Shown: one piece after another, positions 1 through 8,053 of the stretch
Numbering within the stretch: position 1 is the stretch's first letter
Layout of the letters: every line of letters starts with the position of its first letter
NCBI GenBank assembly: GCA_018384465.1
Contig: JAHAYQ010000012.1
Location: forward strand, 1 to 22,106
Length of the DNA: 22,106 nucleotides
Reading direction: 5' to 3'
DNA from: Myroides sp.
GTDB lineage: Bacteria > Bacteroidota > Bacteroidia > Flavobacteriales > Flavobacteriaceae
The notes under the pieces: generated by a model
Databases searched by the model: none
What the model was told of the DNA's origin: nothing
Seen by the model: only the letters and a program-made list of their open reading frames with translations
Program-made: the position numbers and the translations under genes

Positions 1-143
1 CGGTTTTCGTGATATAAGTTCGTAGACATACCATCAAAACCAATAGTACCAAACAGTTGTTCGTAATAAAAATCGCCGTTTGGTTTACGGAATTGTGTAT
101 GTCGTTTTGGTGGAATGTTTCCTAATTTATGATATAATGGCAT
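1..143 (-). CDS. hmgA: Homogentisate 1,2-dioxygenase, N-terminal fragment (cut by window edge)
   Basis: The first 47 codons are read from an ATG at 143 towards the left edge, and the rest of the gene lies outside the window. The N-terminus reads MPLYHKLGNIPPKRHTQF, followed by FRKPNGDFYYEQLFGTIGF and a DGMS motif. This matches the N-terminal pattern I know from homogentisate 1,2-dioxygenases, which begin with a short HKLG.IP.KRHTQFR segment and a YYEQLFGT.GF.G.SS.LYH stretch. The enzyme opens the aromatic ring of homogentisate in cytoplasmic tyrosine/phenylalanine breakdown, using iron. The iron-binding residues lie further on and cannot be checked here. The likely promoter is the consensus -7 element at 261-268, which leaves about 110 nt upstream of the ATG. 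Identification rests on the N-terminus only but is fairly specific. Confidence 0.85.
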   Translation of the reverse strand, partial: MPLYHKLGNIPPKRHTQFRKPNGDFYYEQLFGTIGFDGMSTNLYHEN

Positions 144-191
144 TTTGTAACGTATTTAAAATGAACTAATGAAAAGCATAACATTACCTGC

Positions 192-254
192 TCATTCAGG
201 ATTTCTCTTGATGAAATATTTTAATTGTGCTAATAATCCGTTCCAAGTATTCAT
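192..254 (-). CDS. Possible 20-codon leader ORF upstream of hmgA
   Basis: An ATG at 254 opens a 20-codon reading frame ending with TGA at 192-194. The peptide begins MNTWNGLLAQLKYF and ends in a basic KRNPE tail. The ATG lies only about 7 nt past a perfect TATATTTG -7 element, so the transcript would be leaderless or nearly so. The ORF ends about 50 nt before the hmgA start. An ORF this short can arise by chance, and I do not recognise a family. It may be a leader peptide, a stand-alone small protein, or nothing. Confidence 0.25.
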   Translation of the reverse strand: MNTWNGLLAQLKYFIKRNPE

Positions 255-260
255 ACTTAA

Positions 261-268
261 CAAATATA
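261..268 (-). promoter_or_regulatory. Bacteroidota -7 promoter element (hmgA region)
   Basis: On the minus strand the sequence is TATATTTG, a perfect match to the TAnnTTTG element used by the primary sigma factor of Bacteroidota. No TTG -33 element is visible at the usual spacing. It would drive transcription towards hmgA, with a start near 254. Confidence 0.5.
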
Positions 269-329
269 ATAACATTTTTCATGATTTTCATTAATTTTAT
301 CCTAAAATGGAAACGATATATTTAAGAGG

Positions 330-2540
330 CTAAAACCAAAAACCTACAGCAAACCAAGTGAAATGCTTTTTAACTTCGGGCGAGTAACTTTGCTTAATTT
401 CTATTGGACCAATAACCGTTTGCAAACCGTACCCCAACGCGTAACCGCTATATCTTGGCAGATCAATCCAATTGGCGGTTTCAAACATAGAATCGCCCAT
501 TTGTGCAAAATTAGCGCTGATGTTGAAATGATGCTTTTTATAAAAGCGATAATCTAAAGTAAATGTGGTTTTTAAATAAGAATCTGCGTTTAAACTCATT
601 ACGTTATACCCATAAAAAGGTTTGATATTACTTAAGGATTCAAATCCGTAACCTCCGTGAAAGAACTTATGGTTTGAAGAGGGTTCAGATCCTACAGTGA
701 AACCTATATCACCTAAAAAACTAAACGACAATCGATTAAAAAAAGTTTTAGCAAACCCAATTTCGGCATTTACAATAGAAAAAGGTTCAAAGTTTTCGTT
801 ATAATCACTTGAAAGGGCAAAATGTTTTATTTCTGAAGAAAAACGCACGCCTTTTGTTGGAAAATATTTATTGTCGTACGTATCTAAAAGAATAGTAAAA
901 TAAGGAGTTAAGTAATGGCTGTTGTCTATCCAAGCTTTGTTCATAGGTGCATTATTGGCATCAAATCTTTGGTATTTATGTTCGATACCTAAACCAATTA
1001 AAAATCGGTTTTTGTAGTAATTCTGAATGTAAATTCGGTTTGAAAAATCAATGAAATCAGCATTGTAAACAGTTGGTGTATAATCAATTATTGGTACAAT
1101 ATCATGACTTACCGATCGGATATTATGTTTAAACTTGGTGAGTTTACTTTGTGCGCCAAAACTCCAACGCAAACCATTATCAATCAAATAATTAAAATTA
1201 TATCGAATATTATCGCCCAAGATAAAATCTAACGAAGCTACATCGTTTTTAAACAGTAATTTTTTTTGAGTAATGTTTACTAATGCCCCACTTTTATATA
1301 AATGATCAAAATGCAAACCAAATTTTAAATATCGATTAACAGTAGCCTCTTTTAAATTTAGTATCAAAAAATCACCTTCGTCATCACCTTTTTCAAAATG
1401 ATAATTAATACTGCTAAAATTTTGGGTGGCATTTAAATTGGTTACTCCTTCTTTTAATCGATCAAACGACACACATTCTTTTTCAAAATAACCCAACTTA
1501 CCAAAAACATAATCTTTATTGTAATATTTTAAGGGATTGATTTTTACTTGATTGATCAACAGTTCATCGTTAATGATATCTTGGGGTAAATTTGGTTTCT
1601 TATAATTTGAGCTTAACTGTTTAATTTGAGGTAATTTTTCTTTGGCTGCCTCTATACCTTTCTGAATGATTTCACTTCCCTTATCAAATGTAATAACAGA
1701 ATAATTGGCAATATCGGGTTTGATGTAAATATCGGTAGCTTTTACTTTTTCTTCCATTCCGTCATACATCCCATAATTGGCGATCTGCATTAAAATATCA
1801 AACATGCCTTTAATATTTTCGCGCTCCTTTTTACCGTCTTGTACATCAACACCAATAATAATGTCTATGCCTTTTTTCCGAATTTCTTCGATAGGGTAAT
1901 TATTTACCACACCACCATCAATCAACAATTTTGCATCAATTTCTACGGGCGTGTAAAGTGAAGGAAATGCACCACTTGCTAAAATACTTTGAGGAAGGTT
2001 TCCGCTTTCAATAATTACTGCTTCGCCCGAAACAACATCAGTGGCTACGCACAAAAAAGGAATGGGAAGTTTAGAAAAATTGTTTTCAAAACGAACGTGT
2101 GCCAATAACTCATTCAACAGATTGTAATTGTACATTCCACGAGAAATTGAAACTGGACTGCCAATTTTAAAATTGTTAAATGGCAATTGAATGGCATAAA
2201 TTTCATCGTTTCTTTTCTCGTAGAAAGATTTGGAGTTTCTGGGTATGTAATCTTGTAAAAGTGCATCGGCATCAACCGATTTAAAAATAGAATCTAACTG
2301 AGTTGCCGTGTAGCCCGAAGCGTACAAACCGCCAATGATTGCACCCATACTGGTACCGCCAATATAATCGATTTTTACACCTTGCTCTTCCAACACCTTT
2401 AAAACACCAATATGCGCCAAACCTTTGGCACCACCGCCGCTTAAAACTAAACCTACTTTAGGACGTACTTTTTCCTGGGCTGATGTTTTTAAAAACAACA
2501 ACCCAAACAGAACTACTAAAATCCAGCACAATCGATGCAT
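330..2540 (-). CDS. Patatin-like phospholipase with C-terminal BamA-like outer membrane barrel
   Basis: This 736-residue protein joins a patatin lipase domain to an outer-membrane barrel. An N-terminal hydrophobic stretch (about residues 3-20) ending in TSAQ is a signal peptide. The patatin domain (about 28-300) has the oxyanion-hole motif GGGAKG (35-40), the nucleophile elbow GTSMG with Ser64, and the catalytic Asp in DGG (Asp208). Residues of about 320-385 look like a POTRA-type linker. The remainder has alternating aromatic strands ending in GFWF, the terminal Phe typical of Omp85-type barrels. The layout resembles PlpD-type (type Vd) proteins, in which a lipase is attached to or secreted through its own barrel, so it probably acts on phospholipid at the outer membrane. 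It follows the efflux operon by 98 bp and may have its own promoter (2563-2570). Confidence 0.9.
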   Translation of the reverse strand: MHRLCWILVVLFGLLFLKTSAQEKVRPKVGLVLSGGGAKGLAHIGVLKVLEEQGVKIDYIGGTSMGAIIGGLYASGYTATQLDSIFKSVDADALLQDYIPRNSKSFYEKRNDEIYAIQLPFNNFKIGSPVSISRGMYNYNLLNELLAHVRFENNFSKLPIPFLCVATDVVSGEAVIIESGNLPQSILASGAFPSLYTPVEIDAKLLIDGGVVNNYPIEEIRKKGIDIIIGVDVQDGKKERENIKGMFDILMQIANYGMYDGMEEKVKATDIYIKPDIANYSVITFDKGSEIIQKGIEAAKEKLPQIKQLSSNYKKPNLPQDIINDELLINQVKINPLKYYNKDYVFGKLGYFEKECVSFDRLKEGVTNLNATQNFSSINYHFEKGDDEGDFLILNLKEATVNRYLKFGLHFDHLYKSGALVNITQKKLLFKNDVASLDFILGDNIRYNFNYLIDNGLRWSFGAQSKLTKFKHNIRSVSHDIVPIIDYTPTVYNADFIDFSNRIYIQNYYKNRFLIGLGIEHKYQRFDANNAPMNKAWIDNSHYLTPYFTILLDTYDNKYFPTKGVRFSSEIKHFALSSDYNENFEPFSIVNAEIGFAKTFFNRLSFSFLGDIGFTVGSEPSSNHKFFHGGYGFESLSNIKPFYGYNVMSLNADSYLKTTFTLDYRFYKKHHFNISANFAQMGDSMFETANWIDLPRYSGYALGYGLQTVIGPIEIKQSYSPEVKKHFTWFAVGFWF

Positions 2541-2562
2541 ACAGGCTTTCTTTATTTCTTTA

Positions 2563-2570
2563 TAAAGCTA
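2563..2570 (-). promoter_or_regulatory. Possible -7 element for the patatin gene
   Basis: The minus strand reads TAGCTTTA, 7 of 8 positions of TAnnTTTG, placed 22 bp before the ATG at 2540. No clear -33 partner is seen. Read-through from the efflux operon is the alternative. Confidence 0.35.
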
Positions 2571-2638
2571 AGAAATTTATTCTGACTGAACGTGTATTTA
2601 AGGATTTTTTAAAAGTTATCAAATGTTGGCAGCTGGTT

Positions 2639-4003
2639 TTAATTAGATAAAGGTTTTTGATAAAGCGGCATTCCAAAATAAAACTCTAAAATTCGGGTGC
2701 GGAACAGGTAATCATACTTCGCTCGTAATAAATCAGATTGTGTATTGACCAACAAAGTTTGTGATTGGTTGTAATCAAATGCCGTTGCCATGCCGTTTTC
2801 GTAACGTTCTTTGTTGTAACGAAAGGCTTCTTCACGAGCCTTTAAGGTTTCTTTGGTGGCTAAATAGGTTTCCATCGCTCCTTTGGCATCCGCGTAAGCT
2901 GTATAGATATTACGCTCTAAATCTAATTCGGTTTGTTCTAAATTTAAACGACTTTTTTCTAAATTCACTCGGCTACGAGCAACATTATTTTTAGCAGCAA
3001 ATCCAGAAAAGATGGGAATATTTAACTGTAAACCAAAATTATGTCCTTTATACATATCTAACTGATCAAAAAAAGCAGGCGGATTGATTTCACCTCCACG
3101 TCCGTCGGGAATTTTAGCATACGAAACGCGCGAACTAAAACTATAAAAACCCACTAAAGAAGGAAGCCGAGCTCCTTTAGCAATATCGATATCTTTTTCG
3201 GCAATAAGTACATTATTTTCAGCAATCTTTAATTCGGTACGCTGATTACGTGCTTGGGAATAGATTGATTCTGGCGATTCAAAGAAAATAGGATTGGGTT
3301 CAAAATCGTATGCTACATCGGCAATATCAAACGCTTTAAAATCTTCGAGTTGCAGTAATTGCGCCAAACTCATTTTTGAAACCAACAACGCATATTCAGC
3401 TTCAATAATACGCTGTTTATCGGTTGCTAAAGTTGCTTTCATATCAAACAAATCGCCGCTTGGTATCATACCAGCATCAACCAAAGCTTGTGATCGAACT
3501 AATTGAAGGCTATCGGTTTGGTGTTGTTGGGTTTGAACTTTTAAGGTTTCTTTATTGAACAATATTTGCAAATAGGCATTTACAACATTTAAAGCAACAT
3601 CTTCTTCCATTTTAAGATGTTGATATTGTGAGGAGATCAACGCTAATTTTGCTCGCCGAAACCGATTTTGGTTTTGCAAACCTCTATAAATATCAACATT
3701 TGCCGATGCACCAACCGAAGTAAATTGAGTGGTTTGATTTTCTAGAATTCCCGTAGTGATATTAGTATTTAAACCTACATTCCACGAGTGTGAAGCCGTT
3801 GCATTAACATTAGGTAAAAAATTTCCGTACGCATCTTTCTGATCAATTTCTGCCAGCTGATTATCTAATGCTATTTGCTTAATAGACACGTTATTTTCAA
3901 TAGCATGATCAACACATTCTTGCAACGTCCATTTTTGTTGAGAGAAGGCTGTTATTCCAGAAAACAAACAAGCCGATATAATTATTTTTGATGTAATTTT
4001 CAT
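2639..4003 (-). CDS. TolC-family outer membrane efflux protein
   Basis: The product is 454 residues, the usual length for TolC/OprM-type channels. It begins with a signal peptide (about 1-21, ending AFSQ) followed by WTLQECVDHAIENN, the opening typical of Bacteroidota members of this family. The rest contains two repeats of long amphipathic helices and strands. Examples are the coiled segment at about 130-220 and the second-repeat start PIFSGFAAKNNVARSRVNLE, which matches the conserved P.F.G......V..A..... pattern. The protein should form the trimeric outer-membrane duct of a tripartite pump. It is the last gene of the efflux operon, 10 bp downstream of the adaptor gene, which fits it being the dedicated exit channel. 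The substrate is not predictable from sequence. Confidence 0.93.
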   Translation of the reverse strand: MKITSKIIISACLFSGITAFSQQKWTLQECVDHAIENNVSIKQIALDNQLAEIDQKDAYGNFLPNVNATASHSWNVGLNTNITTGILENQTTQFTSVGASANVDIYRGLQNQNRFRRAKLALISSQYQHLKMEEDVALNVVNAYLQILFNKETLKVQTQQHQTDSLQLVRSQALVDAGMIPSGDLFDMKATLATDKQRIIEAEYALLVSKMSLAQLLQLEDFKAFDIADVAYDFEPNPIFFESPESIYSQARNQRTELKIAENNVLIAEKDIDIAKGARLPSLVGFYSFSSRVSYAKIPDGRGGEINPPAFFDQLDMYKGHNFGLQLNIPIFSGFAAKNNVARSRVNLEKSRLNLEQTELDLERNIYTAYADAKGAMETYLATKETLKAREEAFRYNKERYENGMATAFDYNQSQTLLVNTQSDLLRAKYDYLFRTRILEFYFGMPLYQKPLSN

Positions 4004-4013
4004 AAAACTTTTA

Positions 4014-5111
4014 TTACTTCTTTACCTGATTCCAGATTTTAACTTTGTCGTTTTTGGTAATACCGCTTTTAATTTCAACATAAATACCATCACTTACACC
4101 TAATTCCACATCGCGGCGCTCAAACTTTTGAGGTTCAGTTTCTACTTCCACAAAAGCTTTTTTGGTTTTTTCATCGTATTGAATCAAACCTTCTTTCAAT
4201 GCTAAAACGTTATCAGCCTTTGCTAAGATGATCGAAGCGTTTGCACTTAACCCTGATCTAATAAAAGTAGTATCTTTATTTACCAACGTTCCTTTAATAG
4301 GAAACTGCATGGCGCCGTTTTCGTTTACACCTTTTGGAGCAATGTAATCTAAAACAGCTTCGAATTGTTTGTTTTCAATGGCACCAACGGTTATTTCTAG
4401 CGGAAGTCCTAGTTTGATCTTTCCAACTTCAGATTCGTCTAATTTACCTTCAAAAATCATATTACTTACATCGGCCAAACTTGCAATGGTAGTTCCTTCG
4501 TTGAAATTATTAGCTTCAATAACTTGATTTCCTTTTTTAACTGGCACGTCTAAAACCATACCCGAAACCGTAGATCGAATCAAAGTTTGCGCAATATTCC
4601 CCATACCTTTTGTGGTTCCTGTACGAATAATTTCTGCACTTTGAACTGTAGAATTATATGCCTGTTGTGCCTGTTTGTATGCTGTTTCGGCGGTATCAAA
4701 ATCGTTGGCAGAAATTACTCCTTTTTCAAAAAGCGATTTTTGTCTTTGATACACCCTTTTTTGATTTTCTAAGTCGATTTTTGCTGATTGAATTTGATTG
4801 GTAGCTGAATTTAGACTAGACACATTGGGCACTACCCTGATTTTTGCAAGTAAATCTCCCGATTTAATATAATCACCAGCTTCTACGTGCACCTCATCAA
4901 TGATTCCCGAAATATTAGGTTTAATCAACACCTCTTCCTTAGGATTGATGTTACCAGTAGCCACGGTACTTTTAGCTATGGATCTCATTTCTGCCTGCTC
5001 TGTTTCATAAACTACCGGTGGTTGTGCATTTTTTTGATACAACCAAATTAAAGCGCCTATAAAAGCAATACTTAAAAATACTAAAATACTTATGGTACAA
5101 CCTTTTTTCAT
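4014..5111 (-). CDS. HlyD/MacA-type periplasmic adaptor (membrane fusion protein)
   Basis: A 365-residue protein with one N-terminal membrane anchor (about residues 7-24) and a periplasmic body. A first half-lipoyl segment contains GNINPKEEVLIKPNISG and VEAGDYIKSGDLLAKI. It is followed by a helical hairpin (about 105-150, rich in Q, K and E with QKSLFEKGVIS) and a second half-lipoyl segment (TVSGMVLDVPVKKGNQV). Beta-barrel and membrane-proximal domains complete it. This order is that of MacA-type adaptors, which bridge an inner-membrane ABC pump and a TolC channel. It lies between the DUF4260 gene (36 bp upstream) and the TolC-like gene (10 bp downstream), so it presumably couples the two permeases of this operon to that channel. 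Confidence 0.93.
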   Translation of the reverse strand: MKKGCTISILVFLSIAFIGALIWLYQKNAQPPVVYETEQAEMRSIAKSTVATGNINPKEEVLIKPNISGIIDEVHVEAGDYIKSGDLLAKIRVVPNVSSLNSATNQIQSAKIDLENQKRVYQRQKSLFEKGVISANDFDTAETAYKQAQQAYNSTVQSAEIIRTGTTKGMGNIAQTLIRSTVSGMVLDVPVKKGNQVIEANNFNEGTTIASLADVSNMIFEGKLDESEVGKIKLGLPLEITVGAIENKQFEAVLDYIAPKGVNENGAMQFPIKGTLVNKDTTFIRSGLSANASIILAKADNVLALKEGLIQYDEKTKKAFVEVETEPQKFERRDVELGVSDGIYVEIKSGITKNDKVKIWNQVKK

Positions 5112-5147
5112 ATTGTTTGTATGTTTATTCGTTGATTTGTTTATTGT

Positions 5148-5519
5148 TTAATTGATTTTGTTTTGTTGATCTTTTCCGATCAACCCTAAATGTGTATGAT
5201 GAAAATTATCTGTAAATTTTAATCCGTATCCAAACATGCGATCCATTGATGAATGCGCAAATAAAATAATTCCTGTTAATATAAATATTGGTTCATAAAT
5301 TAACCAGCCAACAACCAAAACGATAATTGCCAATAATTTATGATGAAAAAAGTTATAGATCCATGCGCCTACTTTAGGATTTATTAAATAGCCAAGCATT
5401 GATAAATCAGGCAGCAATAAAGCGGCAGGAAATATCCACCAGACATAATCTAACCGACTAAACAGAATAATCGATGCTAAAAACTGACCTGCTTCTTCTA
5501 ATTTTATTAGATTTTTCAT
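5148..5519 (-). CDS. DUF4260 family small membrane protein in the efflux operon
   Basis: A 123-residue, strongly hydrophobic protein with about three to four membrane segments (around 12-28, 30-48, 64-80 and 82-95). The conserved pattern LLPDLSMLGYLINPKVGA.IYN..HHK, a central WLIYEP stretch and the C-terminal AHSSMDRMFGYGLK.TD.F.HTHLG block match what I know of DUF4260. The family is of unknown function. Conserved Asp and His residues (PDLSM, HHK, HSSMDR, FHHTHLG) suggest a polar active site or ligand site in the membrane. It is 15 bp downstream of the second permease gene and 36 bp upstream of the adaptor gene, so it is almost certainly co-transcribed with the pump. Whether it belongs to the pump is inference. 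Confidence 0.85.
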   Translation of the reverse strand: MKNLIKLEEAGQFLASIILFSRLDYVWWIFPAALLLPDLSMLGYLINPKVGAWIYNFFHHKLLAIIVLVVGWLIYEPIFILTGIILFAHSSMDRMFGYGLKFTDNFHHTHLGLIGKDQQNKIN

Positions 5520-5534
5520 TTTTTATTTTAATTT

Positions 5535-6803
5535 TTACTCTGTTCGCAATGCATCAATTGGTTTAACTTTTATAGCCGTTATTGCAGGAATAAGCCCTGC
5601 TAACAAACCTGAAACAACTAATATTAGCAAAGCAATTACTACCACACCCAAACTGACACTTGGATTTACAATGGGAATTTCGTTGCTGTTGGGTGCTTGT
5701 TCTAATGCAAAATTAACTGCCCACAAAACCACCGAAGCAAAAATAATTCCTGCCATGCCTGCAATTAAGGACAACACAACCGATTCGGTTAAAATTTGTT
5801 TAATAATGGTTGCCGGTGTAGCTCCTAACGCTCTGCGAATGCCTATTTCTTGGGTGCGTTCTTTTACAATAATTAGCATAATATTTACAATACCAATAAT
5901 ACCTGAACCTAAAATAAAAATGCCCACGATATAAGAAACTGCGGTTAAAATTGCGAACAATCCGTTTATCTTTTTAAACTCTTGATACAGATCAAAATGT
6001 CCGATAGCACGCTCGTCTGTAGGATCAATAGAATGTCGGTTTTTCAACAAGGTAAACACTTGTTCTTTCAGTTCGGTAATTGGTTTATCGTCTTGCGCTG
6101 TAATGGTCATCCATCCCACTATATCGCCAAAATTAAATGCCTGCTGAAAAGTGCTAAAAGGAATGAAAACCTGTTTTTGACTTTCCTCTGCATCTCCGCC
6201 CATATTAGAAATGCTTTTGTAAACACCAACCACCAAAAAATTGATCCCCTGAACTTTTATGTACGAACCCAATACGTCTTCGCCTGGAGCATACAACTCT
6301 CTAATTACCCCTTCGCCGATAACAGCTATTTTGCGTTTATTTTCTATATCGCCGTAATTAATGAAACGTCCCTGCAAAATATCCATAGGTTGCTGCAAAA
6401 TAAATTCGGGATAGTCGCCATATACGTTATATGCTCCGGTTTTTGTTCCACGCACTACATTATTGCTCCCGCGAAAACCACCTAACTGATTTCTTGGCGA
6501 CACATATAACAGTCCGTTCACATCTCTTTTTATGGCTTCCACATCGCCATTTTTAAAATTGTACGATCTGCCTTGCGGTAAACCTTTGTAAGGTTTAGAA
6601 GTAGCACCTGCCCACATGAACATAGTGTTGGTAGATAAGCCACCCATTTGTCTTTTAATTCCGTTTTGCAATCCCTGACTTGCCGAAAGGAGAATTACGA
6701 GGATAAAAATTCCCCAAAACACTCCGAACGCTGTAATTAACGTACGAAACGGATTGGCAGAAAGTGCCTCGATGATTTCATTCCATTTATCTCTGTTAAA
6801 CAT
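5535..6803 (-). CDS. MacB/FtsX-type ABC transporter permease (second of pair)
   Basis: The 422-residue product has the MacB permease layout without an ATPase domain. One membrane helix near the N-terminus (about 18-40) is followed by a large periplasmic core (about 41-275). Three C-terminal helices form the FtsX domain. The coupling motif GIVNIMLIIVKERTQEIGIRRALGA, which contacts the ATPase in this family, is intact. The protein ends with a typical VKPIDALRTE tail. It starts 2 bp after the first permease gene, and the two proteins are alike throughout (matching N-termini, coupling motifs and C-termini). They probably arose by duplication and may act as a heterodimer with the separate ATPase. 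Predicted role: mechanotransmission-type export or efflux with the adaptor and TolC-like partner. Confidence 0.93.
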   Translation of the reverse strand: MFNRDKWNEIIEALSANPFRTLITAFGVFWGIFILVILLSASQGLQNGIKRQMGGLSTNTMFMWAGATSKPYKGLPQGRSYNFKNGDVEAIKRDVNGLLYVSPRNQLGGFRGSNNVVRGTKTGAYNVYGDYPEFILQQPMDILQGRFINYGDIENKRKIAVIGEGVIRELYAPGEDVLGSYIKVQGINFLVVGVYKSISNMGGDAEESQKQVFIPFSTFQQAFNFGDIVGWMTITAQDDKPITELKEQVFTLLKNRHSIDPTDERAIGHFDLYQEFKKINGLFAILTAVSYIVGIFILGSGIIGIVNIMLIIVKERTQEIGIRRALGATPATIIKQILTESVVLSLIAGMAGIIFASVVLWAVNFALEQAPNSNEIPIVNPSVSLGVVVIALLILVVSGLLAGLIPAITAIKVKPIDALRTE

Positions 6804-6805
6804 AA

Positions 6806-8053
6806 TTAATCCCCTCTTAATGCAACAATTGGTCTGATTTTAGCTGCGCGATATGCAGGAACAAATCCAGCAAAAGCACCAGCAACAATTAAAATTATTA
6901 GCGTGGTAACAGCTACGTTAAAATCTACTTCAGGTCTGGTAAAAAAATCAGCTTCAACCGAAGGACCTATAAGCTCCCATATCAACAGGCCTAAAATTAA
7001 CCCTGAAAATCCGGCAATAACCGTGATAAAAACAGCTTCTTGCAAAATCATTGTAATAATAGAAAAGGGCGATGCTCCTAAAGCTTTGCGAATACCTATT
7101 TCTTTGGTTCTCTCTTTAACAATAATCAACATAATATTTCCTACACCTACCACACCTGCAATAATGGTACAAATACCAACAAACCAGAAAAAAGCTTGCA
7201 CACCACCTGTAATAATGTAAATGTTTTTTGCCTGCTCTAAGGAGTTATTAATATGCAAAGCACCTTCGTCATTTGGAGCAATAGCGTGCCGTTTCTTTAA
7301 AAAAGTTTGAAGTTGATTGCTAAATTCATGTGATTCACTTACTGCAGCATCAAAATTTTTTCCTTGCTTTAACGTAAACGACATACTTCTTATATTATCA
7401 CCTGCACTAAAAGCTCTTTGAGCTGTAGATATCGGAATAAACACTTTACTTTCTTCGCGTTCACCACCAGGATCACTAAAAACACCTACCACCTTATAAA
7501 TCATTCCAGCAACATTTAATTGTTGTCCCAAAGGTTCTTCGTTATTCTTAAATAGATCAGTAGCTACTTTTTGACCGATAATTGCTGTTTTTTCGAAATT
7601 ATTTACATCTAAAAAGTTGATAAACCGTCCTTTTATAATAGAAGCATTCTCTATAAATTGGTAATCGGGGTGCACGCCTTCTACCCGATAAGTTCCGGTT
7701 TCTTCTTTAAAAACAACGTTACCGTTCCAAACAGAATAAATAGCGGATTTGTATTCTATAAAATCTTCTAACAAAGCGGTAGCCATATCATAATCGGCAT
7801 TTCGCAACTGTATTTGCCGACCAATTCCCAAGCCGTTATGTTCTATTTGAGTAATTCCCGGCCATACCGATATACGATTAACCGCATCTTGTTCAAATTG
7901 CTTTTGAATTCCGTTTTGAATTCCGTTTCCGGCACCGAGAAGAATCACCAAAATAAAAATTCCCGATGCAACCGAAACTCCGGTTAGCACGGTACGAAGT
8001 TTGTTTTTAGACAAACCTTCGAATATTTCCTGCCACCTTTCAATACTAAACAT
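6806..8053 (-). CDS. MacB/FtsX-type ABC transporter permease (first of pair)
   Basis: The 415-residue protein has an N-terminal helix (about 17-40), a periplasmic MacB-like core (about 41-270) and a C-terminal FtsX domain with three helices. The conserved segment VGNIMLIIVKERTKEIGIRKALGA leads into the last two helices, and the tail reads IRPIVALRGD. Its start codon overlaps the end of the ATPase gene by 8 bp, a sign of translational coupling, and the second permease follows after 2 bp. Members of this family form dimers that transmit ATPase-driven movement to a periplasmic adaptor. Here two different permeases are encoded, so a heterodimer is the simplest model. The substrate is unknown; a peptide, lipid, siderophore or macrolide is possible. 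Confidence 0.93.
   Translation of the reverse strand: MFSIERWQEIFEGLSKNKLRTVLTGVSVASGIFILVILLGAGNGIQNGIQKQFEQDAVNRISVWPGITQIEHNGLGIGRQIQLRNADYDMATALLEDFIEYKSAIYSVWNGNVVFKEETGTYRVEGVHPDYQFIENASIIKGRFINFLDVNNFEKTAIIGQKVATDLFKNNEEPLGQQLNVAGMIYKVVGVFSDPGGEREESKVFIPISTAQRAFSAGDNIRSMSFTLKQGKNFDAAVSESHEFSNQLQTFLKKRHAIAPNDEGALHINNSLEQAKNIYIITGGVQAFFWFVGICTIIAGVVGVGNIMLIIVKERTKEIGIRKALGASPFSIITMILQEAVFITVIAGFSGLILGLLIWELIGPSVEADFFTRPEVDFNVAVTTLIILIVAGAFAGFVPAYRAAKIRPIVALRGD

Noticed and set aside
363..557. Plus-strand ORF of 64 codons inside the patatin gene
   Set aside because: It lies wholly antisense to a well-supported gene and its translation has no domain or signal pattern; other antisense frames within uvrC, ileS and the permease genes were left out for the same reason.
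5982..6485. Plus-strand open frame of 167 codons inside the second permease gene
   Set aside because: It is the longest antisense frame in the window, but the opposite strand encodes an intact MacB-type permease with all family motifs, and the antisense translation is rich in rare residue combinations with no recognisable pattern.
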